DNA of 64,000 nt from Microbispora sp. ZYX-F-249 (GTDB lineage Bacteria; Actinomycetota; Actinomycetes; Streptosporangiales; Streptosporangiaceae): NCBI RefSeq assembly GCF_039649665.1, contig NZ_JBDJAW010000033.1, forward strand, positions 1-64,000, written 5' to 3'. Positions 8,044-16,561 of the stretch are shown here, piece by piece; position 1 is the stretch's first letter; the number at the start of each line of letters is the position of its first letter. Both the position numbers and the translations under genes were made by a program. The notes below the pieces were generated by a model. The model was given only the letters and a program-made list of their open reading frames with translations, was not told the DNA's origin and searched no databases.

Positions 8044-10719
8044 ATGCGCAGAGTCATCACCCGATCGCCCCGGCGCGTCCTCGCGGCCCTGGCCGGCCTC
8101 GCCCTGCTGCCGGGCGCCGTCGCGGCGGCGACCCCCGGCGAGCCGCACGGGAAGCCGCCGGGAAAGTCACCGGGCACGCCCCCGGCCCGGCCGGTGGTAG
8201 GCACGCCGGACATGGACCACGGCTGCGCCCGGATCGACAAGCGCCTGCCCACGTTGCCCGACTGGCCGGCGGTCAGGAGTGAGATCAAGCGGAACCCGGC
8301 CGACGAGAAGCGCATCGCGAGGATCGTCGCGGGGATGACCCTGGCCGAGAAAGTGGGCCAGATGACCCAGCCGGAGATCGCCGCGATCACCCCCGAGGAG
8401 GTCGGCCGGTACGGCATCGGCTCGGTGCTCAACGGCGGCGGGTCCTGGCCGGGCCGGGACAAGCACGCCTCCCCGCAGGACTGGCTGGCCCTCGCCGACG
8501 CCTACTGGCAGGCGTCGGTGAGCACCCGCACCAAGATCCCGGTGATCTGGGGCATCGACGCCGTCCACGGCAACAACAACGTCTACGGCGCGACGCTCTT
8601 CCCGCACAACATCGGCCTGGGCGCCGCGCACGACCCCTGCCTGCTGCGCGACATCGGCGCCGCCACCGCCGCGCAGGTCCGGGCGACCGGGCAGGACTGG
8701 GCCTTCGCGCCGACCCTCGCCGTCGTCAGGGACGACCGATGGGGCCGCACGTACGAGGGCTTCTCCGAGGACCCGCGCATCACCCGCGCATACGGCTACG
8801 AGGTCGTACGCGGCCTGCAGGGCGGCGACTCCCGAGGACTGGGCCGCCGGGGCGTCATCGCCACGGCCAAGCACTTCATCGGCGACGGCGGCACGCTCAA
8901 GGGGCAGGACCAGGGGGTCAACCCCTCGTCCGAGGCCGAAATGATCAACATTCACGGCCAGGGTTACTACGGCGCGCTCGCCGCCGGAGCGCAGACCGTC
9001 ATGGCGTCCTTCAACAGCTGGACCAACGAGGATCTCGGCATCACCGAGGGCAAGGCGCACGGCAGCAGGAAGCTGCTCACCGAGGTGCTGAAGCAGAAGA
9101 TGGGCTTCGACGGCGTCGTCGTCTCCGACTGGAACGGCATCGGCCAGGTCGCCGGCTGCACCAACGCGAGCTGCGCCCGGGCGATCAACGCCGGGATCGA
9201 CGTCGTCATGGTGCCGAACGACTGGAAGGCGTTCATCTCCACCACCGTCGCCCAGGTCGAGGCGGGGGAGATCCCGATGTCCCGCATCGACGACGCGGTG
9301 ACGCGCATCCTCCGGGTGAAGCTGCGCGCGGGCCTGTTCGAGGCGCCCAAGCCCTCCGCGCGACCCGGTGCGGGCGCGCAGAAGGCCCTCCAGGCGCGGG
9401 CGCTGGCCAGGAAGGCCGTGCGGGAGTCGCAGGTCCTGCTGAAGAACAACCGCAAGATCCTCCCGCTCTCCCCCCGGTCCAAGGTGCTGGTGGTGGGCAA
9501 GAGCGCCGACAGCATGGCGAACCAGACCGGCGGCTGGAGCCTCACCTGGCAGGGGACCGGCAACGCCAACGCCGACTTCCCGAACGGCACGACCATCCTC
9601 GGCGGGCTGCGGGAGGTCCTCGGCGCCGGCAACGTGACCTTCAGCGAGACCGCCGACGGCGTGGACCCGAAGGCGTACGACGCGGTGATCGCAGTGATCG
9701 GTGAGACGCCGTACGCCGAGGGCGTGGGCGACCTCGGGCGTCGCTCGCTGGAGGCCGCCAAGCTCTACCCCGGCGACCTCGCGGTGCTCGACAAGGTCTC
9801 CGGCAAGGGCGCGCCGGTCGTCACCGTGTACGTCACCGGCCGTCCGCTGCACGTGAACAAGGAGCTCAACCGCTCCGACGCGTTCGTGGTCGCCTGGCTG
9901 CCCGGCACCGAGGGCGGCGGCGTGGCCGACCTGCTGGTCAGGAGCCGCGAGAGCGGTCCCGGCTACACGGGCGAACTGTCGTACTCGTGGCCGGGAAGCG
10001 CCTGTCAGACGCCGCTGAATCCCGGGCAGGAGGGTTACGACCCGCTCTTCCCCGCCGGGTACGGCCTGCGCTACGGCCAGACCGGGTCGGTCGGCACGCT
10101 CGACGAGACCTCGCCCGAGTTCGGTTGTGGCGGCACGGGCGGCGGCGGCACCGCGACCGAGGACCTGGAGATCTACAACCGGCAGGACGTCGCGCCGTAC
10201 AAGAGCCTGATCGGCTCGGCCGAGAACTGGAGCGGCACGGAGATCGGCGCGGACGGCGAGGCGGCGCACGCGGAGATCGCCGTCGTCCCGGCGGACGTTG
10301 ACGTCCAGGGCGACGGGCTGAAGGTGACCTGGAACGGCACCGGGGCGGCGCAGATCTACATGCAGGACCCGGCGGGAGGCGGCGACCTGCGCGGCTACCT
10401 GAACGCCGACGCCGCGCTCGTCTTCGACACGATCGTCCATCAGCCGCCCGCGGCCCGCACGGTCGTCAGCGCGCACTGCGTCTACCCGTGCTTGGCCGAG
10501 GTCGTGGCGACGTCGCTGTTCCAGCGGCTGCCCGTGGGCGCCAAGGCGACCGTCAAGATCCCGGTGTCCTGCTTCGCGCCCAACCTGGACTTCGAGAACG
10601 TCAACACGCCGTTCCTCGTGTACACGGACGGCGCGTTCTCCGCGTCGTTCGCGAACATCCGGTGGGTGCCGGGCGCGGGCAAGGACGCCGACGCGCGCGA
10701 CTGCGCGGACCTGACGTAG
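8044..10719 (+). CDS. secreted GH3 beta-glucosidase / exo-glucanase (ExoP type)
   Basis: The start at 8044 gives a typical signal peptide (MRRVITRSPRRVLAALAGLALLPGAVAAA) and 891 residues; a GTG 24 bases upstream would add a charged prefix and is less likely. The GH3 N-terminal barrel carries KHFIGDGGT and the nucleophile Asp in VVVSDWNG. A GH3 C-terminal domain follows (ARKAVRESQVLLKN onwards). The last ~190 residues match the galactose-binding-like C-terminal domain of ExoP exo-1,3/1,4-beta-glucanases. It should release glucose from beta-glucans outside the cell. A CebR-like palindrome upstream suggests induction by cello-oligosaccharides. Confidence 0.9.
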   Translation: MRRVITRSPRRVLAALAGLALLPGAVAAATPGEPHGKPPGKSPGTPPARPVVGTPDMDHGCARIDKRLPTLPDWPAVRSEIKRNPADEKRIARIVAGMTLAEKVGQMTQPEIAAITPEEVGRYGIGSVLNGGGSWPGRDKHASPQDWLALADAYWQASVSTRTKIPVIWGIDAVHGNNNVYGATLFPHNIGLGAAHDPCLLRDIGAATAAQVRATGQDWAFAPTLAVVRDDRWGRTYEGFSEDPRITRAYGYEVVRGLQGGDSRGLGRRGVIATAKHFIGDGGTLKGQDQGVNPSSEAEMINIHGQGYYGALAAGAQTVMASFNSWTNEDLGITEGKAHGSRKLLTEVLKQKMGFDGVVVSDWNGIGQVAGCTNASCARAINAGIDVVMVPNDWKAFISTTVAQVEAGEIPMSRIDDAVTRILRVKLRAGLFEAPKPSARPGAGAQKALQARALARKAVRESQVLLKNNRKILPLSPRSKVLVVGKSADSMANQTGGWSLTWQGTGNANADFPNGTTILGGLREVLGAGNVTFSETADGVDPKAYDAVIAVIGETPYAEGVGDLGRRSLEAAKLYPGDLAVLDKVSGKGAPVVTVYVTGRPLHVNKELNRSDAFVVAWLPGTEGGGVADLLVRSRESGPGYTGELSYSWPGSACQTPLNPGQEGYDPLFPAGYGLRYGQTGSVGTLDETSPEFGCGGTGGGGTATEDLEIYNRQDVAPYKSLIGSAENWSGTEIGADGEAAHAEIAVVPADVDVQGDGLKVTWNGTGAAQIYMQDPAGGGDLRGYLNADAALVFDTIVHQPPAARTVVSAHCVYPCLAEVVATSLFQRLPVGAKATVKIPVSCFAPNLDFENVNTPFLVYTDGAFSASFANIRWVPGAGKDADARDCADLT

Positions 10720-10732
10720 CGGTAGGACAGGA

Positions 10733-10771
10733 AGCGCTCATCGGGGGCGGCCCGCCGTCCCGATGAGCGCT
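10733..10771 (+). terminator. terminator after the GH3 gene
   Basis: AGCGCTCATCGGG and CCCGATGAGCGCT form a perfect 13-base stem with a 13-base loop, starting 14 bases after the GH3 stop. Confidence 0.75.
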
Positions 10772-10833
10772 CCCACCGCTCCGGACGAGCGGACACTCAC
10801 GATTCTCCAAGGCTGACACACTAGCCTGACCGG

Positions 10834-12318
10834 ATGTCCGTCGATGTTGTGGAAAAGCGCCGGAGCGAAGCCGGGCAGGAGGCCGCGCCCGCGGGCCCCC
10901 GGCCGCCGGCCCCGGCGCCGCGGCAGGGATGGCTGGACGCGCTGCGCGGCATGGCCGCGCTCGTCGTGGTGTTCGAGCACTGCCTGGACGCGTTGTTCCC
11001 CGAGGTCCGCGCGGGCGTGGGCCCGTGGTTCAACTTCGGCCAGTACGGCGTGCTGGTGTTCTTCCTCGTCAGCGGATACGTGGTGCCGGTCTCGCTGGAA
11101 CGGCGCGGCAGTGTCGGCGGGTTCTGGATCAACCGGGTTTTCCGCCTGTATCCGCTGTGGTTCGTCGCGGCGGCGGCCGGGACGGTGTTCGCCGCCCGGG
11201 GCGTGTACTCCCCGTTGCCGCGTCAGCTGGGGGACGACCCGGGCATCGCGGTCCTGGCGCACCTGACGATGCTGCAGGACCTCCTCCAGGTGCCCGGCGT
11301 CGTCAACGTGTTCTGGACACTGTCGTACGAGATGGTCTTCTACCTGCTCGTGACGGCGATGTTCGTGGCCGGGGTGCACCGCGCGAGCACGACCGGCATG
11401 CTCGCCTTCGCCGTGGCGGCCGTCACCGTGGGCGGCCTGCTTCCGGCGGGCGCGCTGTCGCGCGGCGCCGGCACCGCCCAGATCGTGGTGATCACGGCGG
11501 TGGTGCTGCTCGCGGCGGCCGCGTCGCTCGTGGCCGGCGGGCGGGCGCGCGTGTGCGGCACCGCCGTCGCGGCCGTGCTGGCGCTCGCGCTGCTCGGCGC
11601 CAACAGCCGGATCGGGGCCTGGCAGAGTCTCGCCGTCGTCGCCACGATGTTCGCCGGCACCGTGCTCTACCGCCTCGACCGGGGACAACTGCGCTGGAGG
11701 ACGAGCGGGTGGGCGCTGGCCTGCGTGCCGGTCGCCTCCGTGGGCGCCGCATGGGCCTTCGGCCCGGGCTGGGGCATGCCGGGCGACCAGGCGCTGGCGT
11801 TCACCCGGGGCTGGTCCACCGCCGTCGCCGCGGCGTGGGCGACCTTCCTGGCCGCCCGTCTCCTGCGGCGCCGCCCGATGCCCCGCGCCCTCGTGTGGCT
11901 CGGTCTGATCAGTTACTCCGTCTACCTGCTGCATCCGCTCGCCGTGCAGGTGCTCCGGCGGCTGACCATGGACCCGGGCCGGTTCGCCCTCGCCGAACGC
12001 CTGGCCATGGCCGCCCTGCTGCTGGCGGTGGTGCTCGCCTGCTCCGCGCTGACCCACCGGTTCGTCGAACGCCCTGCCCAGGCCCTGGGCCGCCGGCTAC
12101 TGGCCGCTGTGCGGAGCCGGCCGGATGTCCCGGCGCGCCTGCCCGGCCGAGGGCGCGAGCCTGCCCGCGCCCAGCAGGACCGCCAGCAGCAGGACGGTGA
12201 CCAGCGCGAACGAGGCGGGCAGACCGGTCAGCGAGGCGATCCCGCCGATCGCGCTCGGCGCGACGAAGCCCGACGCGTAGCTGACCGTGGCCGCCCCCGC
12301 GACGCCTTCGCTCGGTGA
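10834..12318 (+). CDS. acyltransferase family 3 membrane protein with extended tail
   Basis: An N-terminal cytoplasmic stretch rich in Pro and Ala leads into the acyltransferase-3 fold: GWLDALRGMAALVVVFEH holds the conserved Arg and His, followed by FLVSGYVVPVSL and INRVFRLYPLWF, with about ten membrane segments. The family O-acylates sugars, antibiotics or lipids at the membrane. The expected end (HRFVERPAQALGRRLLA) lies near 12100, but the frame runs on for about 70 more residues, antisense to the convergent MFS gene. That tail is Arg/Gln-rich and unlike a conserved domain, so the original stop was probably lost. Confidence 0.82.
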   Translation: MSVDVVEKRRSEAGQEAAPAGPRPPAPAPRQGWLDALRGMAALVVVFEHCLDALFPEVRAGVGPWFNFGQYGVLVFFLVSGYVVPVSLERRGSVGGFWINRVFRLYPLWFVAAAAGTVFAARGVYSPLPRQLGDDPGIAVLAHLTMLQDLLQVPGVVNVFWTLSYEMVFYLLVTAMFVAGVHRASTTGMLAFAVAAVTVGGLLPAGALSRGAGTAQIVVITAVVLLAAAASLVAGGRARVCGTAVAAVLALALLGANSRIGAWQSLAVVATMFAGTVLYRLDRGQLRWRTSGWALACVPVASVGAAWAFGPGWGMPGDQALAFTRGWSTAVAAAWATFLAARLLRRRPMPRALVWLGLISYSVYLLHPLAVQVLRRLTMDPGRFALAERLAMAALLLAVVLACSALTHRFVERPAQALGRRLLAAVRSRPDVPARLPGRGREPARAQQDRQQQDGDQRERGGQTGQRGDPADRARRDEARRVADRGRPRDAFAR

Positions 12319-13290
12319 GGGCGCGGCGTTGCCGGCCGCCGCGAACACCAGCGGGATGACCACCGCGATCCCCACACCGATCAGCATGAACCCGGCGGTC
12401 GCCGGCACCGGGGTGCGGGAGACCACGACGAGCAGCCCGCCGAGCGACGCCAGCGCCGCGCCGCCGCGCACGGTCGCCACCGGTCCCAGCCGCCGCACCG
12501 CCGCGTCCCCGCACAGCCGCCCCGCCGCCATCATGCAGGCGAAGGCGGTGTACGCCGCGGCGCCCACCGCCGGGGACGCGCCGGCGACCTGGCGGAGATA
12601 GACCGCGCACCAGTCCTGGGCGGCGGCCTCGCCGAACACCGCGCAGAAGCCCACCAGCCCGATGAGCAGCACTCCGCGCGGCGGCAGCACGAAGTGGGGC
12701 GGGGCGGGCTCGTCGTCGGCCGCCCGCACGTCGAGCAGCGGCGGCCCCACGGCCAGGGCCGCGAGGAACAGCACGACCGCCGCCCCGGCCAGATGGAGCC
12801 GGGCGTCGACGTCCGCGCTCGCGGCCAGCGTGCCCACCGCGCCGCCCGCCAGCGTGCCCACGCTCCACATCCCGTGCAGCCCGGACATGATCGACCGGCC
12901 GAGCCGCTGCTCGACCTCCACCCCCTGGGCGTTCATCGCGACGTCGGCCATGCCGGCCACCGCGCCGTACAGCAGGAGCGCCGCGCACAGCGAGGGGAGA
13001 TCCGGGGCCAGCGGGGGCAGGACGAGGACCAGGCACCACAGGCCGATCGACACGCGGGTGACGGCCCGCCCGCCGAAGCGGTGCGTGATGCGGCCCGCGG
13101 TCGGCATCGCGAGGACGGAGCCGGCCGCGGGCGCGAGCAGGGCGAGACCGAGGGCGCCGGGCCCGGCCCCGACGTGGTCCTGGATCCAGGGGATGCGGGA
13201 GGCGAAGCCGCCGGTGACCGCCCCGTGCAGGGCGAAGACGGCCGACACCGCGAACCTGGCCCGTCTCAGCTCCCGAAGATCCACGATCAC
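12097..13290 (-). CDS. MFS transporter (YbjJ-like)
   Basis: A 397-residue membrane protein with twelve hydrophobic segments. The pattern GFASRIPWIQDHVG and the later MSGLHGMWSVGTLAGG resemble YbjJ/fucose-permease-like facilitators. It starts with ATG at 13290, 14 bases from the end of the downstream-oriented copper-monooxygenase gene on the same strand. Its last 222 bases overlap the tail of the convergent acyltransferase gene; the C-terminus here (LLAVLLGAGRLAPS) looks normal, so the overlap is due to the other gene. Substrate unknown. Confidence 0.83.
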   Translation of the reverse strand: MIVDLRELRRARFAVSAVFALHGAVTGGFASRIPWIQDHVGAGPGALGLALLAPAAGSVLAMPTAGRITHRFGGRAVTRVSIGLWCLVLVLPPLAPDLPSLCAALLLYGAVAGMADVAMNAQGVEVEQRLGRSIMSGLHGMWSVGTLAGGAVGTLAASADVDARLHLAGAAVVLFLAALAVGPPLLDVRAADDEPAPPHFVLPPRGVLLIGLVGFCAVFGEAAAQDWCAVYLRQVAGASPAVGAAAYTAFACMMAAGRLCGDAAVRRLGPVATVRGGAALASLGGLLVVVSRTPVPATAGFMLIGVGIAVVIPLVFAAAGNAAPSPSEGVAGAATVSYASGFVAPSAIGGIASLTGLPASFALVTVLLLAVLLGAGRLAPSAGQARRDIRPAPHSGQ

Positions 13291-13304
13291 ACGTTATGCC
13301 GCGT

Positions 13305-14492
13305 TCACGCCTTCGGCGACCACACCAGCAGCCCCAGGCACATCTCGTCGCTGGTGCCCTCGCCCCAGACCACGTACCGGGGCGCCTGCCCGCGCAGCGC
13401 GGGCAGCATGGCGCGCAGCCCCGCGTCGTGCGTGCAGGTCACCCGGAGCGTGTCGCCCGCCTTGACCTCCAGCGGCCGGGCCAGCGGGCGGATCGCCTGG
13501 TCGTCGAAGTTGTACGCGGGGATGTCGAGGATGGTCTTCGCGTCCGGGGCGCCGGGGTTGAGGTCGACCTTGATGGAGCGGCCGAGCAGGTGCATGTGCC
13601 CGGCGGTGGCGTACAGCGTCGCGTCCCTTCTCACGGGCATGTCGCAGTGCTGCGTCGGGCCGGGCTGCGGGGGCCGGCCCTGCCCGCACATCCGGGTCAG
13701 GCCGTCGACCATCTGGCGCGCCTGCTCGCCGAACCGGTGGGCCACGTTCTCGACGGCCGCCTCACGGTCGCACAACGGCCCCGACTCCTCGGCCGTGCAG
13801 GGCAGTTCGATCGGCCCGGTGATCAGCCCCGTCTCCAGAGGGGCCAGGCCGCTCCCGCCGTCGGCGAGCCGGAGCCGGATGCCGGACCTGTCCGTGCCGG
13901 CGCCGCCCAGCAGGTTGTAGTGGATCTGCAGCACCATCTGGCTGCCCGCGGGGAGGGGGTAGCCGACCTTCTGCCGCAGCAGCGTCTCGTCGACCCCGGG
14001 AGCCCAGGAACCGACCCACGCGCCGTTCTCGATCCCGGAGTCGCCGAAGCAGGTCCAGCCCTCGCCCGGCGTCGCGGCGTCCGCCTTGCGCGCCGTCTCC
14101 GCCTCCTTGGGCCCGACCCGGAAGACGATCGCGTGGTGCACGATGTCGGTGTTCTGCGGCAGGAACTGGCTGCCGGTCAGGAACGCGGACCCGGTGAGCC
14201 CGGGGTCGACCAGGAAGCAGCGGTATTCGTCGGTGCCGCCCGAGGGCGCCGAGGGCCGGTAGGGCTGCGGGAGCGTCAGCGTCATGAACCGCTCGCCCGG
14301 CCGCAGCGGCGCCGCCGCCGCGGCCGGCTCGGCCGTGCCGTGACCGGCGTGACCGCTGTGCGCGGCGGGTGCGGTGGAGGCGCCGGGGGTGGCCCCGGGC
14401 GCCGCGTCGCCGCACGACGCGACGAGAAGGGTGGCGGCGAGCGCGACGGCGGCGCCGCCCGCCCACCGGGTGAACCGTGCCTTTCCTTGCAT
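13305..14492 (-). CDS. PHM-like type II copper monooxygenase, lipoprotein
   Basis: A 395-residue protein with a lipobox (LLVASCGD) after an N-terminal membrane segment. It resembles the catalytic core of peptidylglycine alpha-hydroxylating and dopamine beta-monooxygenases, which use ascorbate and two coppers. All candidate copper ligands are present in order: a His pair in DIVHHAI, His in QIHYN, the His-x-His of AGHMHLLG, and a Met in GTSDEMCLG near the C-terminus. It should face outside the membrane. The substrate in bacteria is unknown. An MFS gene follows 14 bases downstream, so the two may be co-transcribed. Confidence 0.8.
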   Translation of the reverse strand: MQGKARFTRWAGGAAVALAATLLVASCGDAAPGATPGASTAPAAHSGHAGHGTAEPAAAAAPLRPGERFMTLTLPQPYRPSAPSGGTDEYRCFLVDPGLTGSAFLTGSQFLPQNTDIVHHAIVFRVGPKEAETARKADAATPGEGWTCFGDSGIENGAWVGSWAPGVDETLLRQKVGYPLPAGSQMVLQIHYNLLGGAGTDRSGIRLRLADGGSGLAPLETGLITGPIELPCTAEESGPLCDREAAVENVAHRFGEQARQMVDGLTRMCGQGRPPQPGPTQHCDMPVRRDATLYATAGHMHLLGRSIKVDLNPGAPDAKTILDIPAYNFDDQAIRPLARPLEVKAGDTLRVTCTHDAGLRAMLPALRGQAPRYVVWGEGTSDEMCLGLLVWSPKA

Positions 14493-14737
14493 GGATCGCC
14501 TCCTGGCTGTCGGGGGACCCTTCCAGGCTTCCTTGCCGGGGCGGTCACGTCGACCGACTTCGGATGTAAACCTCTCCTACGACCTCGGCAGTAGGGGCAT
14601 CCGCCGCAAGGGCCAGAGGGAGGAGCGCGCCGAGTGCCGGAGGCGGCGTTCGGGGTAAGGGCGGAAAGACCGTAAGGTCGTCCAGTGCACAGTCGCCCCG
14701 CCAGGAGCGAAACCAGCAGCAGGACCAGGAGCAGGAC

Positions 14738-16456
14738 ATGGCCGTGAACGAGATCGACGAGGGACCCGGATTCGCCGATTTGGCACTGATTCCCGAGCTC
14801 CTCAAGGCCCTGTCCGGCCTCGGCTACGAGGAGCCCACGCCGATCCAGCGGGAGGCGATCCCGCCGTTGCTGGAGGGCCGTGACCTGCTCGGCCAGGCCG
14901 CGACCGGCACGGGCAAGACGGCCGCGTTCGCCCTGCCCATGCTCCAGCGGCTGCACGGCGCCCATCCGCTGGGCATGGAGGACGGCGAACGCGGCGAGCC
15001 CGGCGGGCTCGTGCTCGTGCCGACCCGTGAGCTGGCCGTCCAGGTCTCGGAGGCCATGCACCGCTACGGCCGCGACCTCGGCACGCGGGTGCTGCCCATC
15101 TACGGCGGCCAGCCGATCGGGCGGCAGTTGCGGGCGCTGGAGCGCGGTGTGGACGTCGTCGTCGCCACGCCGGGACGGGCGCTCGACCACATCGGCAGGG
15201 GCACCCTGCCGCTGAAGGGCCTGCGGATGATCGTCCTCGACGAGGCCGACGAGATGCTCGACATGGGCTTCGCCGACGACATCGAGGCGATCCTCCAGGA
15301 GACCCCGGAGGACCGGCAGACCGTGCTGTTCTCCGCGACCATGCCGCCGCGCATCGACGGGATCGCCCGCCGCCACCTGCGCACGCCGGTGCGGATCAGG
15401 ATCGAGCGGGAGGCGCCCGCCGCCGGCGAGGCGCCGCTCATCCGGCAGAGCGCCTACATCGTGTCCCGGGCCTACAAGCCGGCCGCGCTGGGCCGGGTGC
15501 TCGACGTGGAGGCCCCCACCGCGGCGATCGTCTTCTGCCGCACCCGGGAGGAGGTCGACCAGCTCACCGAGACCATGAACGGCCGGGGTTACCGCGCCGA
15601 GGCCCTGCACGGCGGCATGGGGCAGGAGCAGCGCGACCGGGTCATGAGCCGGCTGCGCAGCGGGACCGCCGACCTGCTCGTCGCGACCGACGTGGCCGCC
15701 CGCGGCCTCGACATCGAGCAGCTCACCCACGTCATCAACTACGACGTCCCGTCCGCCCCCGAGTCGTACGTGCATCGCATCGGCCGGGTGGGCCGGGCCG
15801 GGCGCGAGGGCGTCGCGATCACGCTCGCCGAGCCGCGTGAGCACCGCATGCTCAAGACCATCGAGCGCGTCACCCGCAGCAGGATCGCGGTCGAGAAGGT
15901 GCCGACGGTCGCCGACCTGCGCGCCCGGCGCCTGGAGCTGACCCGGGCCGCGCTGCAGGAGAGCCTGATGGAGGACGGCGACCTCGACCGCTTCCGCGTG
16001 GTGGTCGAGACGCTCGCCGACGAGTTCGACCTGGTCGCCATCGCGCTCGCGGCGGTCAAGCTCGCCCACGAGTCCACCGGCGCCGCCGCCGACGAGGAGG
16101 AGATCCCCGAGGTCGCGCCGCGCGCCCAGCGGCCCGAGCGCGGGCCGCGCGACGACAGGCACGGCCGCGACGACCGGCGCGGGCGGCGCGGCGGCGGCGC
16201 GATGAGCCGCGTCTTCGTCGGCGCGGGCCGCAGCGCGGGCGTGCGCCCCCAGGACATCGTCGGCGCGATCACCGGGGAGACCCGGGTCAGCGGGCGTGAG
16301 ATCGGGGCGATCGAGATCGCCGACCGGTTCACCCTGGTCGAGATCCCGGACGGCGCCGTGGACGAGGTGGTGTCGGCGCTGCGCCGCACCACGATCAAGG
16401 GCAAGAAGCCGATCGTGCGCAGGGACCGCGACGACGCCCCGCGCGGCCGTCGCTGA
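14738..16456 (+). CDS. DEAD-box RNA helicase with DbpA-type RNA-binding tail
   Basis: A 572-residue ATP-dependent RNA helicase. In order it shows the Q motif (GFADLALIPELLKAL ... TPIQ), Walker A AATGTGKT, PTREL, TPGR, DEAD, SAT, ARGLDIEQ and HRIGRVGR. A linker rich in Arg and Asp leads to a C-terminal RRM-like domain (MSRVFVGAGRSAGVRPQDIV to the end) of the DbpA/CsdA type, which directs these proteins to structured rRNA. It probably acts in ribosome assembly or RNA remodelling. The start is set by an AGGAGCAGGAC ribosome site, and a hairpin terminator follows. Confidence 0.93.
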   Translation: MAVNEIDEGPGFADLALIPELLKALSGLGYEEPTPIQREAIPPLLEGRDLLGQAATGTGKTAAFALPMLQRLHGAHPLGMEDGERGEPGGLVLVPTRELAVQVSEAMHRYGRDLGTRVLPIYGGQPIGRQLRALERGVDVVVATPGRALDHIGRGTLPLKGLRMIVLDEADEMLDMGFADDIEAILQETPEDRQTVLFSATMPPRIDGIARRHLRTPVRIRIEREAPAAGEAPLIRQSAYIVSRAYKPAALGRVLDVEAPTAAIVFCRTREEVDQLTETMNGRGYRAEALHGGMGQEQRDRVMSRLRSGTADLLVATDVAARGLDIEQLTHVINYDVPSAPESYVHRIGRVGRAGREGVAITLAEPREHRMLKTIERVTRSRIAVEKVPTVADLRARRLELTRAALQESLMEDGDLDRFRVVVETLADEFDLVAIALAAVKLAHESTGAAADEEEIPEVAPRAQRPERGPRDDRHGRDDRRGRRGGGAMSRVFVGAGRSAGVRPQDIVGAITGETRVSGREIGAIEIADRFTLVEIPDGAVDEVVSALRRTTIKGKKPIVRRDRDDAPRGRR

Positions 16457-16487
16457 CCCTACTCGAAGGGCGCCGTCCGGCCCGGGC

Positions 16488-16514
16488 GACGGCCGTCCGC
16501 ACCGGACGGCCGTC
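16488..16514. terminator. bidirectional terminator between helicase and GH39 genes
   Basis: GACGGCCGTCCG and CGGACGGCCGTC are a perfect 12-base stem with a three-base loop (CAC), placed between two converging genes. Confidence 0.75.
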
Positions 16515-16561
16515 CTCGGGCGTCGCGCGTTCTCCGGCGCCGCGCCGGCGCGGATGCGCGG

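Noticed and set aside
8739-9704. Long open frame antisense or out of frame within the GH3 gene
   Set aside because: Arg/Gly-rich shadow of the GH3 coding sequence in another frame; no motif and no ribosome site.
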